Below are positions 41,174 to 51,192 of a DNA stretch of 64,000 bases, one piece after another. The notes below the pieces were generated by a model. That model was not told where the DNA came from, did not search any database, and was given only the letters and a program-made list of their open reading frames with translations. The number at the start of each line of letters is the position of its first letter. The first letter of the stretch is position 1. The stretch comes from Diplonema papillatum (Eukaryota; Euglenozoa; Diplonemea; Diplonemida; Diplonemidae), in the NCBI GenBank assembly GCA_030068145.1, contig JAPJBO010000397.1, positions 1-64,000 on the forward strand. Reading direction: 5' to 3'. The position numbers and the translations under genes are program-made.

Positions 41174-41747
41174 CGCTTGAAACAAGGTCAAGGTCACCGC
41201 ACCTTTGACTGACAGAGAAAATGACCGCCACCTCGCGGTTGGTGTTTATTAGCCAAAAGGTGCGGACCACGACTGCGCAAGCCGCACCTGAACGGGGGAG
41301 TGATGATGCGGGACAAACAGGAGACGCAGTCCAGCAAAGAGAGACACAAGACCATGGGCGGCCAAACGAAGGAGACGGACGCGACCCAGAGAGCGCCAGC
41401 TCCAAGTTTTCACGATATGCCCTACCCGCCAGCAGCAGGAGAATCCCAGCAAGTACACGTCGCACTCGTTGAGACGTGCATCAGCCACACACGCGGCAAC
41501 AAATGGAGCGTCGGTTGAACAACTTGAGCAGTTCTACGGGTTCTGGGGCGTCGCAGACAACTACAGAGCGCACCGAATCAGCTTATTAGAGCCGATTGTG
41601 CGTACAAGCAGTGTAAGAAGGTCAGTTTTACGACTCCTGGGTGGTCAAGTGAGCGTGTGGCTGCAAGATACCTCAGGAATTCAGAACGCGCTGCCACAGA
41701 AATGAAGGTCCGGGCTAAACGTCTGGGGACAGGTGTGGTCGGCTTTG

Positions 41748-41832
41748 GATGGGGTTCACGCACTCGTTGGATGGGGTTCACGCACTCGTTGGATGGGGTT
41801 CACGCACTCGTTGGATGGGGTTCACGCACTCG
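41748..41832. repeat. 22-bp tandem repeat, four copies
   Basis: The unit TTGGATGGGGTTCACGCACT-CG is repeated four times without change. Confidence 0.95.
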
Positions 41833-41924
41833 GAACGGCGACTTACACACGGACGACGGGCAAGTGATGCGGAACAGAGAAGAGGCGCAACCGCGCGCAC
41901 CAACAAGTTGCAAAGCATGGGGAT

Positions 41925-42110
41925 TGCAAGAACGTGCTTGGAATGGGCATGTGCTCAACACCGCACTGGTCCCCGTCAGCGCCGTGTTTCGGTCCTTTAA
42001 GCCACGGACACATATGGCGGACCATCATCAGCGCGGAACCTGAGTGTCTGCAGACAGGACTGCGGTGTGAGTCTGGTTGGACAGGCGGCTGTTCGTAGCT
42101 CGTCAAAGCA
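41925..42110 (+). repeat. Dispersed repeat A, copy
   Basis: GGGGATTGCAAGAACGTGCT to GTGTGAGTCTGGTTGGACAG; about 95 percent identical to the 28485 copy over its core. Confidence 0.85.
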
Positions 42111-42139
42111 TGGGGGGGAGGATGTTGCCCTGGCTGCCA

Positions 42140-43211
42140 GCTCCGGGCGCTCAATAACTCGTCGAGCAGTGACTCGAGCGAGATGAAAAGAGCCTCAAAG
42201 CTAAGGTGCGAAGAGAACAGCAATGCCGTTGCAAAAGAGAAAAACGAATAGCAGATCTTTGTACGGCGACTGTGTGCAGGGGGGGGCAATATTTCGCTTC
42301 GGGCACGTGCTAGCCCGTGACATCGCTGGAAGACAACAAACCAACACGACCGGCGGGCGTAACGCACCGGAGCCTTGCACCCCTGGATTGCGTTGACAAG
42401 TACTGCGTCTCCGCGGTGCCCGCGGTGGTCCGGCTCGAGCAGCAATGGGTCGTCACGGATCGCAGCATGCCCCGATTACGGATCGGCGTCGGCGTACGAT
42501 TCTGGCCGCAAGCTGCATGAAGGTGTTGCGTATCCCGATGCAAGCACGCAAAGGGCGCAGACAAAGCGTGCCGTTGCTATCCGGCAACGGCGCTGCCTAC
42601 AGCTGCGGCAGTTTTCTTTTTCGCTGAACCCGGGTAGGCGATCAAGAGCTCACCGAGCTGTAACCCTGCGCCCAAGACGAAAGAAGCATCTGCTCGAACA
42701 GCGATTTTCACCGATCGCGACATGCCTTGGCTATTCGACTTCGGCGTTTTCATCATCAGTGTCTGCGAACGAGTCGAGCCGTTTGGCACCCGTGGCTATC
42801 CGGCAAGGCTGCCAACAGCTGCAGCAGTTTTCTTTTTCGCTGAACCCGGGTGGGCGCTCAAGAGCTCGCCGCGCTGTACCCTGCGATCAAGACGAAAGGA
42901 GCATCTGCTCGAGCAGTGGTGTTCACTGGTCACGGCATGCCTCGGCTATGGCTCGTCGTCTTCGACTTCAGCGTCTTCATCGTCGTCTGCGTACGACTCC
43001 GCCCATTGAGCAACCAGCTGCATGAAGCTGGGGTATCCGCACGACGCAAGCACGTACGGGACGCAGACAAGCGTGTCGTTGTCATCCGGCAGGGCCGCGC
43101 CTCCTCCGGGTGGGCGCTCAAGAGCGCGCCGAGCTGTAATACTGCGATCAAGACGAAAGGAGCATCTGCTCTAATCGAACAGCGATGTTCACTGGTCGCG
43201 GCATGCCTCGG
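42140..43211 (-). pseudogene. Four decayed tandem copies of the BART-domain gene 3' end
   Basis: Units begin with GTTCACTGGTCRCGGCATGC-type words near 42440, 42700, 42915 and 43180 and contain, on the minus strand, recognisable pieces of the last 60 codons (LVCVPYVLASCGYPSFMQL at about 43030; AHPEE or AHPGS variants). A further trace (GCTCAATAACTCGTCGAGCA) is at 42150. They share the gene's 3' flank and decay with distance from it. Confidence 0.85.
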
Positions 43212-43616
43212 CTATGGCTCGTCGTCTTCGACTTCAGCGTCTTCATCGTCGTCTGCGTACGACTCCACCCATTGAGCAACCAGCTGCATGAAGCTGGGGT
43301 ATCCGCACGACGCAAGCACGTATGGGGCGCAGACAAGCGTGTCGTTGCCATCCGGCAGGGCCGCCAGCTCCTGCAACATATCCTTCTGCGCGATGCCCGG
43401 GTGGGCGCTCAAGAACTCTTCGAGCAGGGACTCGATCAAGCCGCAGAACTTTTTGTACACGTGCATGTACTCGATCTTCTGCTCGCGGGCCAGCGTGGCG
43501 TCGGCGAAGACCCTGTTGACCTCCGCTTCCTGATGCATGAACTTGCTCAGCCGCGCCTGCACCGTCTCTGACTGAAACCAAACTTCCAGCTTCTCCACCG
43601 CCGGTGTTGCCGCCAT
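43212..43616 (-). CDS. BART-domain protein (ARL2BP/CFAP36-like)
   Basis: 134 residues from ATG at 43616 to TAG at 43212; an upstream in-frame TTG at 43628 is not needed. The pattern matches the BART fold that binds Arl2/Arl3 small GTPases: LEVWFQSETVQARLSKFMHQ, then FADATLAREQKIEYMHVYKK, FCGLIESLLEEFLSAHPGI and YPSFMQLVAQW, an all-helical bundle ending in an acidic tail (DDDEDAEVEDDEP). In other eukaryotes such proteins act at cilia or in tubulin and mitochondrial Arl2 pathways; a ciliary role is inference. The single exon looks complete. Its 3' end is duplicated several times downstream. Confidence 0.72.
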   Translation of the reverse strand: MAATPAVEKLEVWFQSETVQARLSKFMHQEAEVNRVFADATLAREQKIEYMHVYKKFCGLIESLLEEFLSAHPGIAQKDMLQELAALPDGNDTLVCAPYVLASCGYPSFMQLVAQWVESYADDDEDAEVEDDEP

Positions 43617-43639
43617 ATTTTGCCGCAAGTCCCAGGGTT

Positions 43640-44320
43640 CGTCTCGCCTTAGACCTGTGTCTGATAGTTAATGCCGTTTAGTTTTTCGTCCCTTTGTGTG
43701 TGCGGTACAGACAACTGGTGCAACAGAGTTTTTTTCTCGCGCTGTGCTTCCTTGACACCCAGGAGTCGTAATTGTACGCACAATCGGCTCTGATAAGTTG
43801 ATTCGGTGCGCTCTGTAGTTGTCTCCTGAAATTGCACGCCGTGAGCTGCACCGCAGTAGGTGGAATCGTGCCTTTCTCGAGCCCTTCCAGGGTATGCACG
43901 TGGCGGGTTTAAAGTCGCCGGGACCTTCGGAAGCGGGCTGTTTTCATTCTCACTACGCTCACCATGGTACGCAACCCGGGTGAACCGACGCAGCTAAGAG
44001 CGGGTGTTCAGGTCGGTTCGCGTTCCGAGAAGCCACTGGCTTCGCATCTCCGGTCGGCAGCTGTGCTGTTCAGTGTCTGATCCATCTACCCGACGTTTCG
44101 AACTTGCGTAGCTCATGCCGCGGAGCTTTCCCGTGATAGTAGCCGCGCATAATTGTTCTCTCCAACGACCGTGAGGCCAAAAGTGGTCTTAGACTGGGCA
44201 TCAGTTCCGAAGTCGCGAAGAGCCAACCCGTTCACTCGTTCAAGGTGGGCTGTGGTGGTTGGGGAGTTGACCCCCGAGATCGCCTCCCTGCTGCAGCCGT
44301 TCCATCAACTCTGTCACCAG
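43640..44320. other. Spacer upstream of the BART gene
   Basis: No coding signal. A weak GTTCGCTTGA-like trace (GGGTTTAAAGTCGCCGGGAC) occurs at 43906. Confidence 0.4.
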
Positions 44321-44325
44321 GCCTT

Positions 44326-44423
44326 ACGTTCAGCATGCTGAACGTACTGATTTCAGCACGTTAACTTTCTTTTTGTACACATGCCGAATCAGTACGTGCA
44401 CACGTGCTGAAATCAGCACGTAG
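44326..44423. mobile_element. Foldback element with CTGATTTCAGCACG arms
   Basis: Opens with a 20-bp perfect palindrome ACGTTCAGCATGCTGAACGT, followed by GTACTGATTTCAGCACG, whose inverse CGTGCTGAAATCAGCACG ends the element. CAGTACGTGCACACGTGCTG inside is also palindromic. Likely a small MITE or its remnant. Confidence 0.6.
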
Positions 44424-44429
44424 TATCTT

Positions 44430-45780
44430 TTCTGCAGATTCATCTGGGGAATCAACCGCAGTACCGGAATTTCCGGTCGGCAGATCTGCTGTTGCTTACC
44501 ACCGCGACACTGGGGGGTTGAGGCCGGAGAGGAGGCAGAGGCAAAGACGTGCAACACTGCCCCTATGCTCTTTTTCTTTTTTGCCTGACCCTGCGTACTG
44601 ATTTTTCGGTAGGTATTTAGCTCCAAGACAAAAGAGCTGCGTAAGCCCTGTCTGTCACGTAACAACCGCAGAATTAGCACTTTTGTGGCAGAAAGACCCC
44701 CAGATGCGCGGCTATAAAGGCCACAGCATCAAGCGGGGACACTTCCGTGCGTTTTGCAAAGTGGGAACGAAAAGAAGGGAAGAGTCACTTTTCTGCTTGG
44801 GCGGGCAGCTCTAAAGTGTGCACGGTCGGGGGGGGGGGGATGCAAGAACGTGTTTTTTTGCATTCGCCCCCCAAGGTGTGTGCGACACTAGGGGGGCAGG
44901 AGAGGAAAGTGAAGACGACGAAGGCACAAAACAAACAGGCAACTGAGATGCTTGGGAGTGCCGCCCGGAGGCATTGAGAAGGTAACTAAAGGGTCGGGTA
45001 AACACCTGAACTACAAAAATACAGGTTCACATGTTCGCCGTGCACGTAGCCCAGATTCCATCTGATGTTGGGCCCTCGTTGCAATAATCGTGGAGTTGTG
45101 TGCTGCAGGCTCTTGAGACATGTTCTTGAAGTTGGGAGGTGCACCTCCCGTTCCCCTTTGTTGGCATCATGTCCGGGACTTGGGCGGCTCTTACTTTTTC
45201 TACTCCTACTTTCTAGAGGGAGCGTTTGCTTGAGAATCCGGGAACTTCAAATCTGGGTTGGCTTCAAACCTTTGTTGAATGGGATACCTTGTAGCATTGT
45301 AGAAGGGGTTGTGAAGATTTGCTTCACATTTGGGCGGTGCAAGTAGGTGCGGGACTTTGTGGTATTAGACGGTGTCTTGTGTTAAGCTAAGAAGTCGGTG
45401 TTTTCAGAGCGAAAGCTTTAAGTTTTCGTCGATATGCGGCTTATTTTTCGAGCGAAAGTGCGCTCACGAAGCGACTCTTCTAGATGTGTAGGCTGTTTTT
45501 CCTTCTTTGCGAGTGAGAGTCTTCGTCTCACAGCCGACACGCTGCTCGCCGGATACTGTATAAATTTGTTGCATTAGTGTGTGTGGGCCTTTGAAGCGTG
45601 GATGATGCCTCTCGCGCTGCTCCCCTTGAGGTTCCTGGCTCATGCCAAAGCGCCGCCGCCCGGGTTAAGGGGTTGCGGCATCAGGCGTGGGCCAGGGCCA
45701 GGGAGGCTGTTCGGAGGGGTCACCACAATTTGTTGCATTAGTGAGGCCTTCACTGCCCTGAGCAACGCACTAGATACTGT
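44430..45780. other. Spacer, no gene recognised
   Basis: Contains a 10-G run at 44828 and one GTTTGCTTGAGAATCCGGGA motif at 45220. The frames are short. No RNA gene found. Confidence 0.4.
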
Positions 45781-45787
45781 ATAGCAC

Positions 45788-46026
45788 GACTGGGATGGTA
45801 TCATGCAGGGTCAAAACCTTGTGTCTTTTTAAAACGCTCCCGCGGGGCCGATGGACCCCAAAAAAAAAAAAATTGGAGAAAAAGAAAGTGCTCAACTTCC
45901 TCAAAAATTACTGCAGTTTTTGTTCCAAAATTTTAAAACTCAAAAAACCCAATTTTTTTCCGGAATTTTTTTTTTGGTCATTTCCAAAAAGACACAAGGT
46001 TTTGACCCTGCATGGTATCCCAGTCT
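45788..46026. mobile_element. MITE with 29-bp perfect terminal inverted repeats
   Basis: 45802-45830 and 45986-46014 are exact inverted repeats (outer part CATGCAGGGTCAAAACCTTG). Imperfect pairing extends outward through GACTGGGAT on both sides, giving ends near 45788 and 46026. The interior is A/T-rich with further inverted words (CCCAAAAAAA and TTTTTTTGG types). No target duplication is clear. Confidence 0.85.
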
Positions 46027-46136
46027 ACACGTTTCGGAGGATCAATTTGCTCAAGGGTCACAGCCGGCATATTTTTGACGACACACGAACGGCGGTGCGG
46101 GAGGGCCGCGCGCTCGGGTCGCCCGTTCCCGAAAAC

Positions 46137-46179
46137 CCCCTGTACGCCGCGAGAGTAGGAGAAAGTAGAAAGGGAAACT
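46137..46179 (+). repeat. Repeat U, 5' part (split by a transposon)
   Basis: CCGCGAGAGTAGGAGAAAGT and AGAAAGGGAAACT; continues on the far side of the MITE at 46524. Confidence 0.85.
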
Positions 46180-46523
46180 CAGGGCTTGCGCTCCACGTGT
46201 GGAACGTGTGGATTTCCACACGTTAATTTTTTTTTGGACTTTTTCCCCCCACGTGTGCTTCCACGTGTGGATCCGCAGGTACCACGTGCGGATTTTGATA
46301 TATTTTTTCCTCCGCATGGTGCTTGCCACAGGTTGATCCACATGCAGGGAGTCTGCCTTGCCAAAGCCGCAGAGCCAGGTGTCGCCAAGTCCAGTAGTGA
46401 GGCTATTTTTTTTGCCCGCCGCACATAGGGGGAAAGGTTTTTTTTTCCCCCTCGAACCTCAAGCGCCCACATGTGGACCACACGTATTTTTTCTTACGCT
46501 CCGAAAACGGAGCGTAAGCCCTG
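46180..46523. mobile_element. hAT-like MITE (CAGGG ends) inserted in repeat U
   Basis: The ends CAGGGCTTGCGCTCC (46180) and GGAGCGTAAGCCCTG (46509-46523) are 15-bp inverted repeats with one mismatch. Flanks GGGAAACT and GGGAAAAC(T) are an eight-base target duplication with one inserted A. The empty site GGGAAACT is intact in another repeat U copy at 63221. CAGGG tips and eight-base duplications are typical of the hAT superfamily. Many CCACGTGTGG-type words lie just inside both ends, like transposase-binding repeats, and an 11-bp hairpin CTTACGCTCCG-AAAA forms the right tip. Confidence 0.9.
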
Positions 46524-46664
46524 GGGAAAACTAGTGTTTTCGTTGACCGCACGATTCTGAGCCCAAATCCTGGACGCGGTCGCAGGTGGCGAATTGGCAA
46601 ATGATCATGGTCAGAAGGTCCTACTTGGGCGGTTCAGTTTCCTCACGCATTGCACGTGGCTAAA
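46524..46664 (+). repeat. Repeat U, copy 2 (3' part)
   Basis: Contains AATGATCATGGTCAGAAGGT and CACGCATTGCACGTGGC, the compensatory variant of the terminal hairpin. Confidence 0.85.
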
Positions 46665-46674
46665 ACCCGGACAC

Positions 46675-46845
46675 CGCGAGAGTAAGAGAAAGCAGAAACG
46701 GAAAACTAGAGTTTTCGTTGACCGCACGATTCTGAGCCCGAATCGGAATGGATGCGGTTTCAGGTGGCCGAATTGGCAAATGATCATGATCAGAAGGTCC
46801 TACTTGGGCGGTTCAGTTTCCTCACACATCGCATGCGGCCAAAAC
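46675..46845 (+). repeat. Repeat U, copy 3
   Basis: Tandem neighbour of copy 2, without the MITE. Terminal hairpin word CACACATCGCATGCGGCC; slightly longer insertion (CGGAATGGATG) in the middle. Confidence 0.85.
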
Positions 46846-46859
46846 AAAAACATTCTAGA

Positions 46860-47640
46860 TAAACTAGGCTGTTTAGCGAGTCGGCTGGAACCGAAAAGCA
46901 CTGAAGCCGACAGGGTGCGGGGACAGTATGAATTCGACTGGCGCACACAAATGAACCCTCCCAAACTTGGCATGACATAGTCGAAACAAAACGAGATTTA
47001 TTTTACTCTTGAAGACGACTTGAAACAGAACTTCGAGGCACCTGCTACGTGCCGAACCACGTGCGAATCTCTAGGGAGAAGAGCATACGGATACTGCACC
47101 TATGGCTGCCGGAAAGTACACGGAAGGGGGTGAGCCAGCACTACATGGGCCGCCACTCCCCCACGACAAAGTGTCCGACGAGCCTACCGAGGACGGTTGT
47201 TTGCCCCCTCTGATCAACTGCCACCGTGAAACCACGTCAGGATTCAGTCTGAGCCGGTCGATCCCCTCTTGATAGACCGTGATAGACCGAAGAATACAGC
47301 ATCGGGCAATTCGATGCAGCTCCAGGGACTAGGGATGGACCTGATAGACCGTGGTGGACCGTGATTCACTGCATGTGATAAACAGCGGCAGGCACTTCGA
47401 TGCAGCTTGAAGAGATAGGGACGGACCGGCGCACAGTCAGTGCAATTATGGGGGTCTCTTCTTCTGCTCTACCCTGTTCCTGTAAGAGGGCAGCTTTCGA
47501 GGCTGGTCTCCACCGTGTGGGCGCCTCGGTCATGTCGATCAGACCGTTGATATCCAGAGCCGTCCACGCATGCCCAGGCGCACAAACAGAGCTTATAGTC
47601 AATGGGCATTGGGAAGGCCGGGATATCAGAGTCCTCGCAG
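46860..47640. other. Spacer with degenerate direct repeats
   Basis: GATAGACCGTGATAGACCG and CTGATAGACCGTGGTGGACC with following TTCGATGCAGCT words indicate a two-copy degenerate repeat at 47265-47420. No gene recognised. Confidence 0.5.
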
Positions 47641-47664
47641 AGGCTCGGGGTGTGTATCCAAGAA

Positions 47665-47890
47665 ATACTCGAGGGACTGCCTTGTGCTCATTTCGAAGGA
47701 GGCTAGAGGGGGAGAAAACAATACAACTACAGAGTGGGTCTTTTTTATTGAACGCTTCCGCCCGCCACTAAACCCAGATTTACCTGTGTTTCGTGTGGGC
47801 TATAGCACATTTACCTCCTTTGATCTTTCGCAACTGGCAGTCTCCCCAAGCATTTCCTACAAAGCAGGTGCGTATACAGAAGAAATAAGA
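47665..47890 (+). repeat. Dispersed repeat D, copy 1
   Basis: AATACTCGAGGGACTGCCTT to TTCCTACAAAGCAGGTGCGT. Copies at 48865-49085 and 50255-50470, with a 3' part at 61545-61680. It is followed here by a (GAT)6 microsatellite at 47930. Confidence 0.85.
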
Positions 47891-48194
47891 GCTCGTCACT
47901 CGCACAACCGCGGCTGATACAAAACTAACGATGATGATGATGATGATGGGAAGAGAGACTTGTTTCGTTGAACGCAGTGCCTGATCGTTTTACGTAAAAG
48001 CTTTCGTTCAGGACGCAAGTGAAAACGCCACGGTTTGCGGCGACGAGCTTCTCATTTCCTCCAACATTTCATGTTTTGTAAAAGAAAAACATGAAAAAAC
48101 ATAAAAAACGCCGCGTGCAGTTGCTTTTTTCTAAACACAGCAAACTTCCTTGATTTCCTTTGCGCACTTTGAAGTTTGGTTCTTCTCGCGTTTT

Positions 48195-48245
48195 TCGAGG
48201 TTTAAAGGCCCAGTGAGTTGAAGTTTCCGGTTGGCCATTGAGGCC
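48195..48245 (+). repeat. GTTCGCTTGA motif, divergent copy
   Basis: GAGGTTTAAAGGCCCAGTGA then GTTTCCGGTTGGCCATTGAG; assignment rests on the second half. Confidence 0.4.
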
Positions 48246-48375
48246 GGGGGGTCGTTGTGGAGAAGGGTCAGACCTATTCGCACGCTTTCACGTTGGCTAG
48301 CCATGGCTAATGTGACCTTTTTTGTTCTGTTCTCGAAGGTGAAGGGGCGGCGCGCTGAACCTGGCCGGGACCCCT

Positions 48376-48583
48376 CTAGACATAGTGGTCAAACGATTCG
48401 CATCATTGCATAATATCGCATTTTGGGATTTCGGTGCAATCATCGCGTTTTCATTCGCATTATCGCACGCTTAAAACCTGGGGCAAGTACAATACTATGG
48501 ACTATAGCATATCACCGCACGCCGATTCATGCGATAATGCGATGATTATTATCGCATGCGAACCGCTTGACCACTGTGTCTAG
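48376..48583. mobile_element. 208-bp MITE with 28-bp terminal inverted repeats
   Basis: The left end CTAGACATAGTGGTCAAACG and the right end (reverse complement) CTAGACACAGTGGTCAAGCG continue RTTCGCAT, with three transitions over about 28 bases. The interior has repeated GCGATAATGCGAT-type words near both ends. TA or CTAG at the tips could be the target duplication, suggesting a Tc1/mariner- or pogo-like family. No open frame. Confidence 0.88.
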
Positions 48584-48864
48584 TGGACGACTGGCAGGTG
48601 CACAGCGGCGCGAGCAGAGCGCCGGGGAAAGCCTGCTACACGGGGAAGTCAGACGGTCAGGCTTCACGTGCTCGCACGGTGGCGCTGGAGACTCTGATTT
48701 CCCGTGCGGCGAACGTTGGGGATTGACGCTTGCGCTGAAGACGAGCCCACGGAGAGGTATGAAGGCGCGAGGAAAGCAGACGTTTGGTTGCTTGCGATAC
48801 GGCCAAGCTAGCGCGGGGCAAGACACTGAACGGAACACGCTCTCTACAGCGGCCCGAACGGCAA

Positions 48865-49085
48865 AATACTCGAGGGGCTGCCTTGTGCTTACTTCGAAGG
48901 AGGCTAGAGGGAGAGAAACAATACAACTGCAAAGTGGGTCTTTTTTGTTGAACGTTTACGCCCGCCACTGAACCCAGATTCACGTGTGTTTCGTGTAGGC
49001 TTCAGCACATTTACCTCCTTTGCTCTTTTGCATCTGGCAGCCTCCTCAGGTATTTCCTACAAAGCAGGTGCTTACACAAGAAAAC
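48865..49085 (+). repeat. Dispersed repeat D, copy 2
   Basis: AATACTCGAGGGGCTGCCTT through TTCCTACAAAGCAGGTGCTT, about 90 percent identical to copy 1. Confidence 0.85.
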
Positions 49086-49169
49086 TTCTCTATTGATGGA
49101 ATCAAGCGAGGTACTATTTCTTCTGGCGGTCGGGGTTTGCTTGGTCGGCATGGCCTTGGCGACCAAGCA

Positions 49170-49600
49170 CATGGTCGACCCGCCCACTTGTGCAAAGCAC
49201 GAATTAAGTGCAGCGCATGATCAATCCGAACGACTTGGCCGACCGGCCCACTTGTGCAGCACAGAATCCATCTACTTGGATACAAAAGAGCGCAGCACTC
49301 ACTAAAGCCGACAGTCCAGTTGTGCCGTCCATGATCGGCCCACTTTGCGGCACACGAGCAATCCACTTGTGCAGCACAGGATCCATCTATTTGTATACAA
49401 CCACAGAGCAGTATGTCGATGAAACCGACCGGTCCAGGGGTGCTACGCGATGAATCCACTTGTGCAGCGCAAGATCAATCTATTTGTGTACAACCACAAA
49501 GCGCAGCATGTCACTAAAGTCGACCAGTCCAGTTGTGCCACACGATCGATCTACTTCGACACAACCATAGCGCAGCAGATAACCGATGCCAATGACGCAG
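49170..49600. repeat. Degenerate tandem repeat of roughly 110 bp
   Basis: CCACTTGTGCAGCACAGGAT, CCACTTGTGCAGCGCAAGAT and related words recur about four times with ACAACCACAAAGCGCAGCAT-like spacers. No complete gene lies within it. Confidence 0.7.
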
Positions 49601-49767
49601 CCCGCCAATGCCGCCAACGCAGCCCGCTTAGCACGGGGTCGGCCCTTTTGTGCAGAGAAGACGAGTGCAGCACAAGAGGACAGATGCTTCCGCATCGCCA
49701 AGACCCTTCGAACGCCCATTTTTCCTGGGACATCACCGGCAAGTCGGACTGTCGAGAAAGCCTCCAC
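49583..49767 (-). CDS. Possible small first exon with membrane segment
   Basis: The minus-strand frame reads MRKHLSSCAALVFSAQKG (internal ATG at 49698), RPRAKRAALAALAGCVIG and IGYLLRYG: a basic, Ser/Ala-rich start followed by one hydrophobic segment, as in a mitochondrial or membrane-anchor leader. Orientation agrees with the host genes. The downstream continuation falls into a tandem repeat, and no second exon was recognised. It could be chance. Confidence 0.22.
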
Positions 49768-49779
49768 CCAAACTGAACC

Positions 49780-50250
49780 CTGAGGACTCCTGTTCGTGGT
49801 TGTGAACGGCTAAGTTTTCTTCGGACACATAAGAACGATATGACTTTGCATCTCCTCCGGTGTCAGAAAAGGGGCAACGCTGCGGGGAAGGTGGGGTGAG
49901 GGGCTGGTTGTTGCCACCACCTACGAAAAGGTTCCAATTTGTTCGAGTGCCAGGCGGCCGAAACTGACTTCAAGTGATACTCATTCACCGAGAGAAAAGC
50001 TCGGTCATAATAATAAGATACCTGCGGCGGACCGACAGCATGAATGTGCTCGGGAGTAACGGAGAAGGCGCTGCCAGGACCCGTGTCGTGGTGCTCGAAC
50101 CGAACTTCCGATACCTGAGGTGGGTTGAAAGCTGGCGTCTTCCAAAAAAGAAAATGCAAACAAGTTTGTAGTAGCAAGCTGTAGTGTTTGTACTGACAGA
50201 CAAGGAGTGCACGAGCGCAGCAAGTATTTCCCACAAAGCAGGTGCTTATA
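49780..50250. other. Spacer, no gene recognised
   Basis: Short frames on both strands; none has a domain. The end word TTTCCCACAAAGCAGGTGCT at 50227 is a lone repeat D tail. Confidence 0.4.
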
Positions 50251-50254
50251 CAAA

Positions 50255-50470
50255 AATACTCGAGGGACTGCCTTGTGCTCATTTCGAAGGAGGCTAGAGG
50301 GGGAGAAAACAATACAACTACAAAGTGGGTCTTTTTGTTGAACGCTTACGCCCGCCACTAAACCCAGATTTCCCTGTGTTTCGTGTGGGCTACAGCACAT
50401 TTACCTCCTTTGATCTATCGCAACTGGCAGTCTCCTCAAGCATTCCTACAAAGCAGGTGCTTATACAAAA
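50255..50470 (+). repeat. Dispersed repeat D, copy 3
   Basis: AATACTCGAGGGACTGCCTT through CCTACAAAGCAGGTGCTTAT. Followed by (GA)n microsatellites at 50595 and 50756. Confidence 0.85.
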
Positions 50471-50479
50471 ATAAAACAG

Positions 50480-51192
50480 GGGCGGGCACAAACCACATGA
50501 TTCGTAGGCTCTGACGGCGTGCTCCGACCACTCCCTGACATTTCCTGTGAGTAATTAGTTCGGTTGTCGAAAGTGGGCAAGGCAAGTCAAGGGAGAGAGA
50601 GAGAGAGAACACAAAACAAAAAAGAGATTCCGTGTCGGCGTCCTCCTGTGAGCTGAGCAGCGGTTTGTCACGCCTTAGCAGTCCCAGGGCCCGGTCCCAC
50701 CCTCCTGTCATTTTTTCGTGTTCTCGTTGGCATTCGCTATCGCGCTGACTTCCGAGAGAGAGAGAGAGAGAGAGAGACGAGTTGAGTGCACTCTTCACTC
50801 TGCGTGCACATGGACCTTATACCCCTGCAAAGCGGCGTGCTTTGCCGGCTCAGGGGGGTGGGTACCTTGGTTCTCGAGTAGCCCACACCCCTCCTGGTTT
50901 ACAGGCTGTGTTGTGCTGCTCTGGTTTTGATGTCCGATTCGAGAATGGTAAAAATTTGTTTTTTTTTGTGTGAGAATGGTATTTATCCCGGATGCTGATA
51001 GTCTGGGTGCAGGCACTTGCAGGTCAACATTGGAGGAAATTTGGCAAATATTTTGTGGGGTGGAAAGAGCTGCCCCCCGGCATGTATGGCACCTTTTCTA
51101 CACTCGATGTGGCCAAAAATCTGGCCCCCAGATGGCATTTCAGACTTTGGAAAAACCACTCTGCCGAGGAATCCACAGTATAACTGAGAAAC
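50480..51192. other. 3' spacer or intron of the C2 gene
   Basis: The minus frame of the C2 gene stays open to 50983, but beyond the donor at 51192 its translation loses the GC-rich third-position pattern, so I treat it as intron or 3' flank. GA microsatellites at 50595-50605 and 50756-50778. Confidence 0.45.
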
